Shown piece by piece: positions 1 to 6,661 of a stretch of DNA of 7,141 bases; within the stretch, counting starts at the first letter, position 1; each line of letters opens with the position of its first letter. Location: NCBI GenBank assembly GCA_003123965.1, contig NNSL01000256.1, positions 1 through 7,141 of the forward strand. The letters are read 5' to 3'. The stretch is from Balneolaceae bacterium SMO_bin1 (GTDB taxonomy: Bacteria; Bacteroidota; Rhodothermia; Balneolales; Balneolaceae). The notes under the pieces were generated by a model. That model saw only the letters and a list, made by a program, of their open reading frames with translations, was not told the DNA's origin and did not search any database. The translations under genes and the position numbers were made by a program.

Positions 1-110
1 ATTTTGAATTGAGAGAAATATAAATGCTTCTTCGTTCGTAACTGATGCTAAATAAAAGAAAGAATTGTTGATGCGAAGGTTTGTTACAGTACGTTAGGCT
101 GGATAAGAGA

Positions 111-350
111 CTATTGGTTTACTTCTAATTTTGATAACCAATCTCGTACCGTGGGATAAAAATAAAAACTTCCGGTAAATATTACTAATTCCGACTCAAT
201 TTCTTTTAGCAGGCTATTACGCTCTGTTGAACGGTTCGGAAAAGCTTGAACCCGAGGCAGCAATTTTTGCACATCTTGAAATGCCGCTGCTCTCCCTAAC
301 GGAAGTGTATGATAAATTATTTTTTGGAATTCCGAAAATTCTGATGCCAT
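111..350 (-). CDS. folC: FolC C-terminal domain, in the -1 frame relative to upstream folC
   Basis: This 79-codon frame opens with an ATG formed by the last A of an A6 run and overlaps the end of the upstream folC frame by 34 bases. Its product looks like the end of FolC: a segment starting IIYHTLPLGRAAAF matches the place where the family has a Tyr-Phe-Thr/Pro-Arg-Ala stretch after the FAIMKDK strand, and ELVIFTGSFYFYPTVRDWL matches the closing strand plus GSF/GSxxxV motif (E. coli FolC has VLVCGSFHTV there). Joining the two frames at the Lys-Lys codons gives about 426 residues, the usual family length. The frame cannot extend further upstream, because a TAA lies two codons before the ATG. 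It may be a remnant of a frameshifted gene, the product of frameshifting or reinitiation, or an assembly artefact. It should not be read as an independent hypothetical protein. Confidence 0.85.
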   Translation of the reverse strand: MASEFSEFQKIIYHTLPLGRAAAFQDVQKLLPRVQAFPNRSTERNSLLKEIESELVIFTGSFYFYPTVRDWLSKLEVNQ

Positions 351-1390
351 TTTTTATTTAATTTATCCTTCATTATAGCAAAAACCACGGTTGATTTATC
401 TATTGGCTGCAATTGGCGCACCATTTTCTTCATTTCACGAATAGCCTGCAGGTTATGTGCACCGTCAAAATACCATTGCAACGCTGGGTGAAGCTTCTCA
501 AACCGAGCTGTATTAGCGCGGCCACCGGCCTCGTAAATCCCGTTCTTGCGCTGCGCATCAGTAATCGGCAGCTTATCTTGTAGTACAGTTGTCGCGCGCC
601 AGGCAGCAGCAATATTCCAGGCCTGCACAGAAGCCCGCAGTGTTGATTCCAGCTCAACCTGCTGCCCACCCTCATTCAGGTAAAATCGACCGTTCTCCAT
701 TTTAGGATTCATTTCATCAGTTGTGTAAACCGGGGCTGATTTTGCCTTTGCATATTCCCTTATCACTTGCCGGGCTACTTGTGGCATATTTCCTAACACC
801 ACCGGCGTATTCTGTTTTATGATTCCTGCTTTTTCGGCAGCAATAGCTTCAAGCGAATTACCCAAAACATCGGTATGATCTAACGTCACCGTAGTAATAA
901 CAGAGGCTATAGGGTTGATAATATTTGTAGAATCTAACCGGCCGCCCAAGCCCGTTTCTATTACGGCGATTTCAACATCCTGCTCCGCAAACCACCAGAA
1001 TGCAAGCGCCGTGCTAATTTCAAAATAAGTCAACCGAAAACTTTTAATGCGCGATTGATGCTGCTCAAAAAATGACATTAAATCGCCATCAGAAATGATC
1101 TGCCCATTAATGGCAAACCGCTCGTTGTATGATATCAGATGCGGAGAGGTATAGACCCCGACATTGAAATCAGCGGCTCTATAAATGGATCCCAATATGG
1201 TGCATGTGCTACCCTTGCCATTGCTGCCAGCCACATGAATACTTGGAAATTTATCTTGCGGATTTCCAATGGCATCGCAAAATTGCCGAAATCGATCGAG
1301 CGAAAAATCAGCGGCCCCTTTACCTTTAGCTTTAAAGCTGGGAATGTTGTCTAGAAATTGGTAAACATCGTCTATGCTATCGAAACCCAT
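317..1390 (-). CDS. folC: FolC, folylpolyglutamate/dihydrofolate synthase, N-terminal and central part (frame-disrupted)
   Basis: Mur-ligase-type ATP-dependent enzyme that adds glutamate to dihydropteroate and/or tetrahydrofolate in the cytoplasm. Residues numbered from the ATG at 1390: P-loop HVAGSNGKGSTC (about 52-63), YTSPHL followed by SYNERF (about 80-92), ETGLGGRLDSTN (145-156), LDHTDVLG (170-177), EKAGIIK with the usual carbamylated Lys region (186-192) and FDGAHN (308-313). ATG 1390 is preferred because the family N-terminus begins close to it; a GTG at 1402 would add four residues. No Shine-Dalgarno is visible. The frame stops at 317 after about 357 residues, and its last ten residues do not resemble FolC. 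The expected C-terminal domain follows in the -1 frame from position 350, so this is folC broken or recoded at an A6 run. It diverges from pyrD. Identity is very secure; whether full-length protein is made is not known. Confidence 0.93.
   Translation of the reverse strand: MGFDSIDDVYQFLDNIPSFKAKGKGAADFSLDRFRQFCDAIGNPQDKFPSIHVAGSNGKGSTCTILGSIYRAADFNVGVYTSPHLISYNERFAINGQIISDGDLMSFFEQHQSRIKSFRLTYFEISTALAFWWFAEQDVEIAVIETGLGGRLDSTNIINPIASVITTVTLDHTDVLGNSLEAIAAEKAGIIKQNTPVVLGNMPQVARQVIREYAKAKSAPVYTTDEMNPKMENGRFYLNEGGQQVELESTLRASVQAWNIAAAWRATTVLQDKLPITDAQRKNGIYEAGGRANTARFEKLHPALQWYFDGAHNLQAIREMKKMVRQLQPIDKSTVVFAIMKDKLNKKWHQNFRNSKK
350..355 (-). other. A6 homopolymer at which the folC reading frame shifts by -1
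   Basis: On the coding strand the sequence reads AAT AAA AAA TGG in the upstream frame. The FolC continuation needs AAA AAA ATG GCA, which is one extra A or one -1 slip. The -1 frame carries TAA immediately before the run, so the switch must happen within these bases. An AAGGA lies 10 nt upstream (366-370) and a weak hairpin begins 8 nt downstream (341 to 327). The tract fits a one-base deletion in a homopolymer, a sequencing error, or ribosomal or polymerase slippage. The sequence alone does not decide between these. Confidence 0.8.
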
Positions 1391-1402
1391 GGGCGCAATC
1401 AC

Positions 1403-1482
1403 GCAAATTAAACATTATTAATTTCATTATTCGGTAGAAGCTATGTAGTTTTCAGCTGTTTTAAAAAGCTTTGGGTACAAAA
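1403..1482. promoter_or_regulatory. Divergent intergenic region between folC and pyrD, candidate promoter region
   Basis: About 90 bp of AT-rich sequence separates the divergent folC and pyrD starts, so promoters for both genes should lie here or just inside the genes. For pyrD, TAGTTTTC at 1446-1453 matches seven of eight positions of the Bacteroidota -7 element TAnnTTTG, but no convincing -33 TTTG element sits upstream of it. For folC, no close match was found; TAATTTG just before the GTG at 1402 is one base short of the consensus spacing. Assignment as a promoter region rests on gene orientation more than on the motifs. Confidence 0.3.
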
Positions 1483-2553
1483 ATGATTTATAAGTCACTC
1501 CTAAAACCGCTGCTATTTCAGTTTGATGCCGAAAAAGCGCATGATTTCACGCTGGATTTTGCAAAAAAGGTAGACCGATCCGCACTATTGTCGTCCCTGA
1601 CTCGGCACCTATATCAATACAAATCACCGCTGCTTAGCCAAACATTCCACGGCATAACTTTTCCCAATCCCGTTGGACTGGCCGCCGGCTTTGATAAAAA
1701 TGGCCAGCTGGTACGAGCAATGCAAAAAGCAGGCTTAGGGTTTGTTGAGGTTGGCAGTGTTACAGCTGAAGCCAATTGCGGCAACCCAAAACCACGAGCA
1801 TTCCGCTTACCCAAAGATGAGGCTCTGATAAACCGGATGGGCTTAAATAATGATGGCGCCCAAACGATAGTTAAACGCTTGCAAAATGCCCGTTTTTCTA
1901 TACCTATCGGGATTAATATTGCAAAAACGCATGACCCTGATATTATGGGTGAAGCGGCTATTGAAGATTATTATTTCAGTTATCAGGAAGCCCAAAAAAT
2001 TGCCGATTATATAACCATTAATATTTCCTGTCCCAATACGGCCTCTGGCAAAACTTTCGAAGATCCCAACACGCTTAATCAACTTCTGGAACGGCTGGTA
2101 GGCTCCCAAACTATAGATCCGGTGCCAACACTTGTAAAGTTTTCTTCAGACATAGATGATAATCACCTGCAAGAATTACTCGAAATTTGTGCATCACACC
2201 ACGTTGACGGCTATGTTGCCTGTAACACATCATCAAGCCGGAGTGGCCTAAATACAGATGAGAGCACACTTAAAAAAATTGGTAATGGTGGACTAAGCGG
2301 GGCGCCACTCACTCCCAAAAGTCTGCATATTGTTCAAATTATCAGAGATTATGTGGGGCCAAAACCTTTACTTATTGGTGTAGGCGGCGTTAACTCTTAC
2401 CAAACGGCCCTGAACATGCTTAAGGCCGGCGCTAACCTGCTTCAAATTTATACGGGTCTTGTGTACGAAGGGCCAGCCCTGGTAAAACAAATAAACAAGG
2501 GGCTTGTCGATTACATAAAAAAGAATGAACTCGAATCGGTAAAAGAGATTTAG
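1483..2553 (+). CDS. pyrD: Dihydroorotate dehydrogenase, class 2 (quinone-type) architecture with Cys at the catalytic-base position
   Basis: FMN enzyme oxidising dihydroorotate to orotate in pyrimidine synthesis; class 2 members sit on the inner membrane and pass electrons to quinone. Numbered from the ATG at 1483 (356 residues): an N-terminal helical extension of about 45 residues with the class 2 FDAEKAHDFT motif, NPVGLAAGFDKNG (62-74), GFVEVGSVT (86-94), RMGLNNDG (118-125), GINIAKTHD (143-151), TINISCPNT (178-186), VKFSSDID (218-225), ACNTSSSR (246-253), GGLSGAPL (269-276), LIGVGGV (297-303) and LLQIYTGLVYEGP (319-331). A TTG at 1471 would add four residues but is unlikely, since the family begins at the chosen Met. 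The oddity is Cys183 in NISCPNT, where human and E. coli class 2 enzymes have Ser (NxSSPNT). It is convergent with the porW-like gene, with only four bases between the stop codons. Confidence 0.96.
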   Translation: MIYKSLLKPLLFQFDAEKAHDFTLDFAKKVDRSALLSSLTRHLYQYKSPLLSQTFHGITFPNPVGLAAGFDKNGQLVRAMQKAGLGFVEVGSVTAEANCGNPKPRAFRLPKDEALINRMGLNNDGAQTIVKRLQNARFSIPIGINIAKTHDPDIMGEAAIEDYYFSYQEAQKIADYITINISCPNTASGKTFEDPNTLNQLLERLVGSQTIDPVPTLVKFSSDIDDNHLQELLEICASHHVDGYVACNTSSSRSGLNTDESTLKKIGNGGLSGAPLTPKSLHIVQIIRDYVGPKPLLIGVGGVNSYQTALNMLKAGANLLQIYTGLVYEGPALVKQINKGLVDYIKKNELESVKEI

Positions 2554-2568
2554 CAGCTTATCTGCTGA
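2550..2568. terminator. Small hairpin over the facing stop codons of pyrD and the porW-like gene
   Basis: AGCAG (2552-2556) and CTGCT (2562-2566) form a perfect five-pair stem around a CTTAT loop. In plus-strand RNA it can extend by a U-G and a U-A pair. It covers the pyrD TAG and the porW-like TAA. There is no clear U-tract on either side, so function as a bidirectional intrinsic terminator is possible but weakly supported. Confidence 0.25.
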
Positions 2569-5107
2569 TAGGAAATTCGATATCACAATTTACTTCAACA
2601 GCCTGACCTTCATAAGAAATGGGCTCAAATCGCAGATCATTCAATATTGCCTTCTCGTAAGCTTCTTCAATACCAAGATTAGAAGGGTTTGAAAGAAGCT
2701 CTAAGCTGGCAACCTTCCCTTTAGGTGTTATCCTTAAACGATACGTAATTTGGCCTGAAATATTCATCCTTTCTACTTTTGCAGGCAAATTAATGGCCTC
2801 AACAAATTTCTGCTTAGTGGGTATCATCTGCGGTTCAACACCCAATTGACTGCACGTAAGAACCATGTTTGCATTCTTGTAACCTTGCAGTACTGAGAGC
2901 CACCCCTCAACTTTTGGGGTCTGTTTAGCGGTAGGATACCGCTCAGTAAATTCAGCTGCCATTTCCCTTACCTTGTTCCATTCAGCACCTGCATACATTT
3001 GCTGATCGAGAGAATCCGAGGCTGTAGTAACAGAGTCACGACTATGGGCATATCTAATTTGCTCGCGAATAGCCTCAAAATAAAGTGCCGGTGCCAGTGT
3101 ATTTGAAGAGTCTTGGATTGCCAATTCACGAAGTTTATCGGCGGTCTGCCTACTCGGTTTTTGGGCATTTTCACTACTGATTATTTCCAAAGCGCGTTGC
3201 CGTACATTCTCAGTCGACTTCTCTGCCCGTTTACTGTTTTCCCCTTCTATTTGTACTTCTATTCGAGCTGCATAGCGTGATTGCGGATATTGGTTCAAAA
3301 TTTTTTCACGGAAAAAAGCTGCACTATCCGGCATTTGCTGAGACTGATACAACTCATGCATGGAGTACAATGTTTGAGCCTCCAATTCACTATCCGGCGA
3401 TCGCTCTAATATTTTTCTGTAATAGGTTGCCGCACTATCTGGCTGGTTGAGCGACAAAAAGAAAAGACTGCCCAACTTATAAAACGTATTCAGTTGCCTC
3501 TGTTTTAACTGTGCGCGGTCTTTTCTGGTTCTAGGTATTTCTTCAAGATCAATTCCAAGTGTTTTGTCATTTAATGCTTCTGTATCGCGGGCCTTCACCG
3601 TGTCCGTTTCCCTTTTGGTCGCCGCGTTTTCAACGTTTTTATTCAGAATCGCTTCTCTTCGTCTCCAATCATCAACCAGGGGGCGTTGACCCCAAGTTGC
3701 AATAAACGCTTGCTGCCCTTGGGATAGCAAGTTCTCATTGCGGTAGTTAAGAAAACCAAACGCAGCGGTTTGGTCATTCATGCTGGTGGCGCTGGTAACC
3801 ATCTCCGGCTCTGATGAATTTGCAAGGGTATTGCGTGTTTGTTGTACCACTGGCTGGCTTTCTTGCATTACTTCTAGCCGTTCTTGCCGAATAGTATTGA
3901 GTCTGGCTTGCAACTGTTCATCACTTAATGAACCTAAGGTGAGCAAACTGTCTATTCTTGCTATTTCGTCCTGCAATGTTGCATACCGGTTGTATGCTTC
4001 TGCCAATAAATTTGCATTTTCACCAGTAGCCTGCGGCGCTTGAACCGACAATGTGGATGATGAATCATAATAAGCTGCAGCCAGGCTATAATTCGAATAA
4101 TAATTGCTGTATAATTCACCTAGCTGGTAATACGTATCAGCCAGCAACTGACGGGTGCCATTTCGTGTGTTTGTTTCAAGGATTTCTCTATAAGCAGCCT
4201 CAGCCTGTTTATAATTACCCTGTTCTGCGTATGTTTGGGCAAGTTCAAATTGTATTGCATTCCTGCGGTCATAACTTTTATCGTCGCGAAGCAAATTATT
4301 ATAAATTGCTGCAGCCAGCTCATTACGTCCGCCCTTACGTGATACTTGTGCCTGTTTCATTTCAGCCCAATACAGGTACTCGTAATCCAGAAAATAACGC
4401 TTTACGTTATCATATACCTGATATGCTCTGATGAGCTCACCTTGCGTTTCGAGAGCTTGGCCCCATAAAAAATAGCTCCGCCCTTTCAACTCTTGGCTCT
4501 TAAGCGAAGGAACGGCATCCTCAAGTATTTCCACTGCCCCATCCCAATTTTTCTGCATGGCCATATGTTGAGCCAGTAGCACCTGTGCTTCTGCCCTGCT
4601 GTTTGAATCCCACTTTACTTCTTCATTTTCAAGCTGTTTTTCAAGAAATTGAATGCCCTCGGTGAAAGAGCCGGTATCGAGCATCGTTCGTGCTTTCCAG
4701 ATTATGGCTTCTTTTTTGAGTGCAGAGGCAGTAAGTTCCAGGAGCTCATCAAAATTTTGTCGTGCCAGAAAAAACTCCTGCAGATAATAATACGATTTCC
4801 CCATCAGCAGCAGTGCATCGTCGGTCCACTTGGAATCAGAAAAGCGACGAAGAATTAAAGCCCCGTTATCAATTGCGGCTTCAAAATATTCCACGCCCAC
4901 GTTATCAGGTGCAGGATGAGGCCGAACCGGATCACTGGGATCAATATTTACGGGCTGCTCATCTACAAGGGCAATACCATCTTCAAAATCCTGCTTGGCG
5001 TTATAGTAGGTATTATAGTAGGCGGTAAAATTGGTCCAGGAGTTTTTTAGAGATCCGCCACACCCGGTAATGAACAGCAAAAGGGAAATGAGGACTAGCT
5101 TTTTCAC
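2558..5107 (-). CDS. porW: PorW/SprE-like TPR lipoprotein (type IX secretion system associated) with C-terminal TonB-like domain
   Basis: The 849-residue product starts at GTG 5107 with a lipoprotein signal peptide: MKK, a hydrophobic stretch 4-14, and lipobox ITGC with lipidated Cys16. The mature start has an aromatic motif NFTAYYNTYYNAKQDFEDG (26-44), matching the TAHYNVYFNG-type start of PorW/SprE. TPR-like helical repeats fill about 70-350 and 540-615. Residues 450-485 (FGFLNY, then TWGQRPLVDDWRRRE) match the central WGNRxLxDNWR-type signature I associate with PorW/SprE. A charged linker covers 486-535. In F. johnsoniae and P. gingivalis these lipoproteins are required for T9SS secretion/gliding and contact the periplasmic ring and the outer-membrane translocon. 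Residues about 775-847 look like a TonB C-terminal domain (GQITYRLRITPKGKVASLEL, then a helix, LRFEPISYEGQAVEV), which I do not associate with the family. Cysteines occur only at 16, 752 and 841. The family call is from remembered motifs, not an alignment. Confidence 0.8.
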   Translation of the reverse strand: MKKLVLISLLLFITGCGGSLKNSWTNFTAYYNTYYNAKQDFEDGIALVDEQPVNIDPSDPVRPHPAPDNVGVEYFEAAIDNGALILRRFSDSKWTDDALLLMGKSYYYLQEFFLARQNFDELLELTASALKKEAIIWKARTMLDTGSFTEGIQFLEKQLENEEVKWDSNSRAEAQVLLAQHMAMQKNWDGAVEILEDAVPSLKSQELKGRSYFLWGQALETQGELIRAYQVYDNVKRYFLDYEYLYWAEMKQAQVSRKGGRNELAAAIYNNLLRDDKSYDRRNAIQFELAQTYAEQGNYKQAEAAYREILETNTRNGTRQLLADTYYQLGELYSNYYSNYSLAAAYYDSSSTLSVQAPQATGENANLLAEAYNRYATLQDEIARIDSLLTLGSLSDEQLQARLNTIRQERLEVMQESQPVVQQTRNTLANSSEPEMVTSATSMNDQTAAFGFLNYRNENLLSQGQQAFIATWGQRPLVDDWRRREAILNKNVENAATKRETDTVKARDTEALNDKTLGIDLEEIPRTRKDRAQLKQRQLNTFYKLGSLFFLSLNQPDSAATYYRKILERSPDSELEAQTLYSMHELYQSQQMPDSAAFFREKILNQYPQSRYAARIEVQIEGENSKRAEKSTENVRQRALEIISSENAQKPSRQTADKLRELAIQDSSNTLAPALYFEAIREQIRYAHSRDSVTTASDSLDQQMYAGAEWNKVREMAAEFTERYPTAKQTPKVEGWLSVLQGYKNANMVLTCSQLGVEPQMIPTKQKFVEAINLPAKVERMNISGQITYRLRITPKGKVASLELLSNPSNLGIEEAYEKAILNDLRFEPISYEGQAVEVNCDIEFPISR

Positions 5108-5189
5108 GAGTAATTGTGCTTGAGATAATGCTTATAACGCTGAGATAGACCACCGAGCCTCCATATTTTAAACAGACAAAGTGGCTACA

Positions 5190-6623
5190 TCAACTAACAG
5201 TGCTAACTTTTACCATATTCGTACGACCTCGCTTAGCAATAGGCATCCCAGTGGTGATGATGACGCGATCTCCGGAATTCACAAATCCATGCTTCTTCAG
5301 CTGATCTTCCATCAGTCTCACGCTTTTGTCGGTATCAAAAACGGCTTCAATTTTAATAGGTGTAGTACCCCATACCAGTGCTAGCTGATTGCATACTTTT
5401 TGGCTTTCGGTGAAAGCTACAAGCGGTACATGGGGCCTGAACTTGGCAATACGGCGGGCCGTACTGCCTGAATGCGTTAACGTACCAATGGCTTCCGCAT
5501 CAACATTTTTTGCCAGTGACACGCATGAATACGCGATAGATTCCACCACCTGCTTTTCCTTCCATTCGGGCTTGCGGTACTCCAGGCTATGGTACAGGCG
5601 TTTGGCATTGGCCTCTATTGAACGGCAAATTTTATCCATGGCGTGGACCGCCTCGGCCGGATAATTTCCTATAGCCGTTTCGCCGGACAGCATCACTGCA
5701 TCAGTACCGTCCAAAACGGCATTGGCTACATCGGAGTTTTCAGCGCGTGTAGCCCGTGGATTTTCAATCATCGAATCAAGCATTTGTGTAGCCGTGATAA
5801 CTGGCTTACCAGCCTTACGTGATTCATCAATAATCCTTTTTTGAACGAGAGGCACCTGTTCACTCGCTATTTCGATTCCCAAGTCGCCTCGGGCCACCAT
5901 AATGCCGTCGGTTTCTTCGATGATTTCACTAAAGTTTTCTACGGCTTCGGGCTTTTCAATTTTGGCAATAATGCCGGCTTGTGAATCAAGAGCTCGCAGG
6001 CGTGAAATTACTTCTTGTATATCATTGGCGGTTCGCACGAACGACATCGCCACAAAATCTATGTTCTGGGATACAGCGAACTCAAGATCGTCAATATCTT
6101 TTTGCGTAATTGAAGGAATCGAAATTTTTACTCCCGGCAAATTAACACCCTTCCTGGACTTCACTTCTCCACCTACCACTACTTGGGCTGTTATTTCACC
6201 ATTCTTTTTTTTAACAACCTTGAGCTCCAGCAACCCATCGTCAATTAGAATCTTATCCCCTTCAACCGCATCGTTATGAAGCCTTGAGTAGTCAATCGGT
6301 ATGGTCTCGGAGGTGCCTTCGATTGAGTTGTCGGAGGTAATCTTTACGTAATCCCCTTTTTCAATTGGCTGGCCACCGTCTTTCATCTTTCCAACCCGAA
6401 TTTTGGGCCCTTGAAGATCGCCCAGGATGGGTACAATTACGTTGTTCTCTTTGGCAATACGACGAACATGCTGTATAACTTTTTTGTGGCCCTCATGCGA
6501 CCCGTGTGAAAAGTTAATGCGGGCCATATTCATGCCATTATGCACTAGCTTTTCAATCTGTTCTTTACTGCTGCTGCTGGGGCCTAGCGTACAAACAATT
6601 TTGGTGCGGCGATCTTTAAGCAT
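5190..6623 (-). CDS. pyk: Pyruvate kinase (K+-independent type)
   Basis: Cytoplasmic glycolytic enzyme converting phosphoenolpyruvate and ADP to pyruvate and ATP. The 477 residues are full length for a bacterial enzyme: TKIVCTLGP (7-15), MARINFSHG (33-41) with Arg35, Asn37 and Ser39, DLQGPKIRVG (69-78), B domain about 72-168, QKDIDDLEFA (174-183), active-site signature IIAKIEKPEAVEN (218-230) with Lys221 and Glu223, ARGDLGIE (244-251) with Asp247, ITATQMLDSM (276-285) with Thr279, and C domain from about 350. The C domain has a THSGSTAR loop (383-390) where FBP-regulated kinases bind phosphate, so an allosteric effector is possible but unproven. In rabbit muscle numbering, position 117 is Lys with Leu113, Gln114 and Val120, the residue set of K+-independent enzymes. 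ATG 6623 is the natural family start, preceded by an A-rich stretch without Shine-Dalgarno. It lies 38 bp after the edge gene and 82 bp before the porW-like gene, so co-transcription is plausible. Confidence 0.98.
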   Translation of the reverse strand: MLKDRRTKIVCTLGPSSSSKEQIEKLVHNGMNMARINFSHGSHEGHKKVIQHVRRIAKENNVIVPILGDLQGPKIRVGKMKDGGQPIEKGDYVKITSDNSIEGTSETIPIDYSRLHNDAVEGDKILIDDGLLELKVVKKKNGEITAQVVVGGEVKSRKGVNLPGVKISIPSITQKDIDDLEFAVSQNIDFVAMSFVRTANDIQEVISRLRALDSQAGIIAKIEKPEAVENFSEIIEETDGIMVARGDLGIEIASEQVPLVQKRIIDESRKAGKPVITATQMLDSMIENPRATRAENSDVANAVLDGTDAVMLSGETAIGNYPAEAVHAMDKICRSIEANAKRLYHSLEYRKPEWKEKQVVESIAYSCVSLAKNVDAEAIGTLTHSGSTARRIAKFRPHVPLVAFTESQKVCNQLALVWGTTPIKIEAVFDTDKSVRLMEDQLKKHGFVNSGDRVIITTGMPIAKRGRTNMVKVSTVS

Positions 6624-6661
6624 GTAGCTTTTTTATTTTTAAACGAGCTTAAGCAATGTTT

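Noticed and set aside
1..110. Short intergenic stretch after folC, checked for a terminator, small gene or RNA
   Set aside because: Only tiny ORFs and weak repeats (GATGC at two places, CTTCG/CGAAG) are present, with no stem followed by a T-run on either strand.
1139..1354. Plus-strand ORF of 71 codons inside folC
   Set aside because: It lies antisense to well-conserved folC motifs and its product resembles no family; it is a shadow frame.
1471..1482. TTG at 1471 as the pyrD start
   Set aside because: It adds MGTK ahead of the family-typical MIYKSLLKPLLF start; ATG 1483 is better.
3780..4431. Plus-strand ORFs antisense to the porW-like gene
   Set aside because: They sit opposite continuous TPR coding sequence, have odd composition and show no domain or start signal.
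5108..5189. Possible terminator between pyk and the porW-like gene
   Set aside because: No stable stem with a U-tract is visible, which leaves read-through from pyk plausible.
5902..6279. Plus-strand ORF of 125 codons antisense to pyk
   Set aside because: It lies opposite the pyruvate kinase active-site region; its hydrophobic, Ser-rich product is typical of a reverse-strand shadow.
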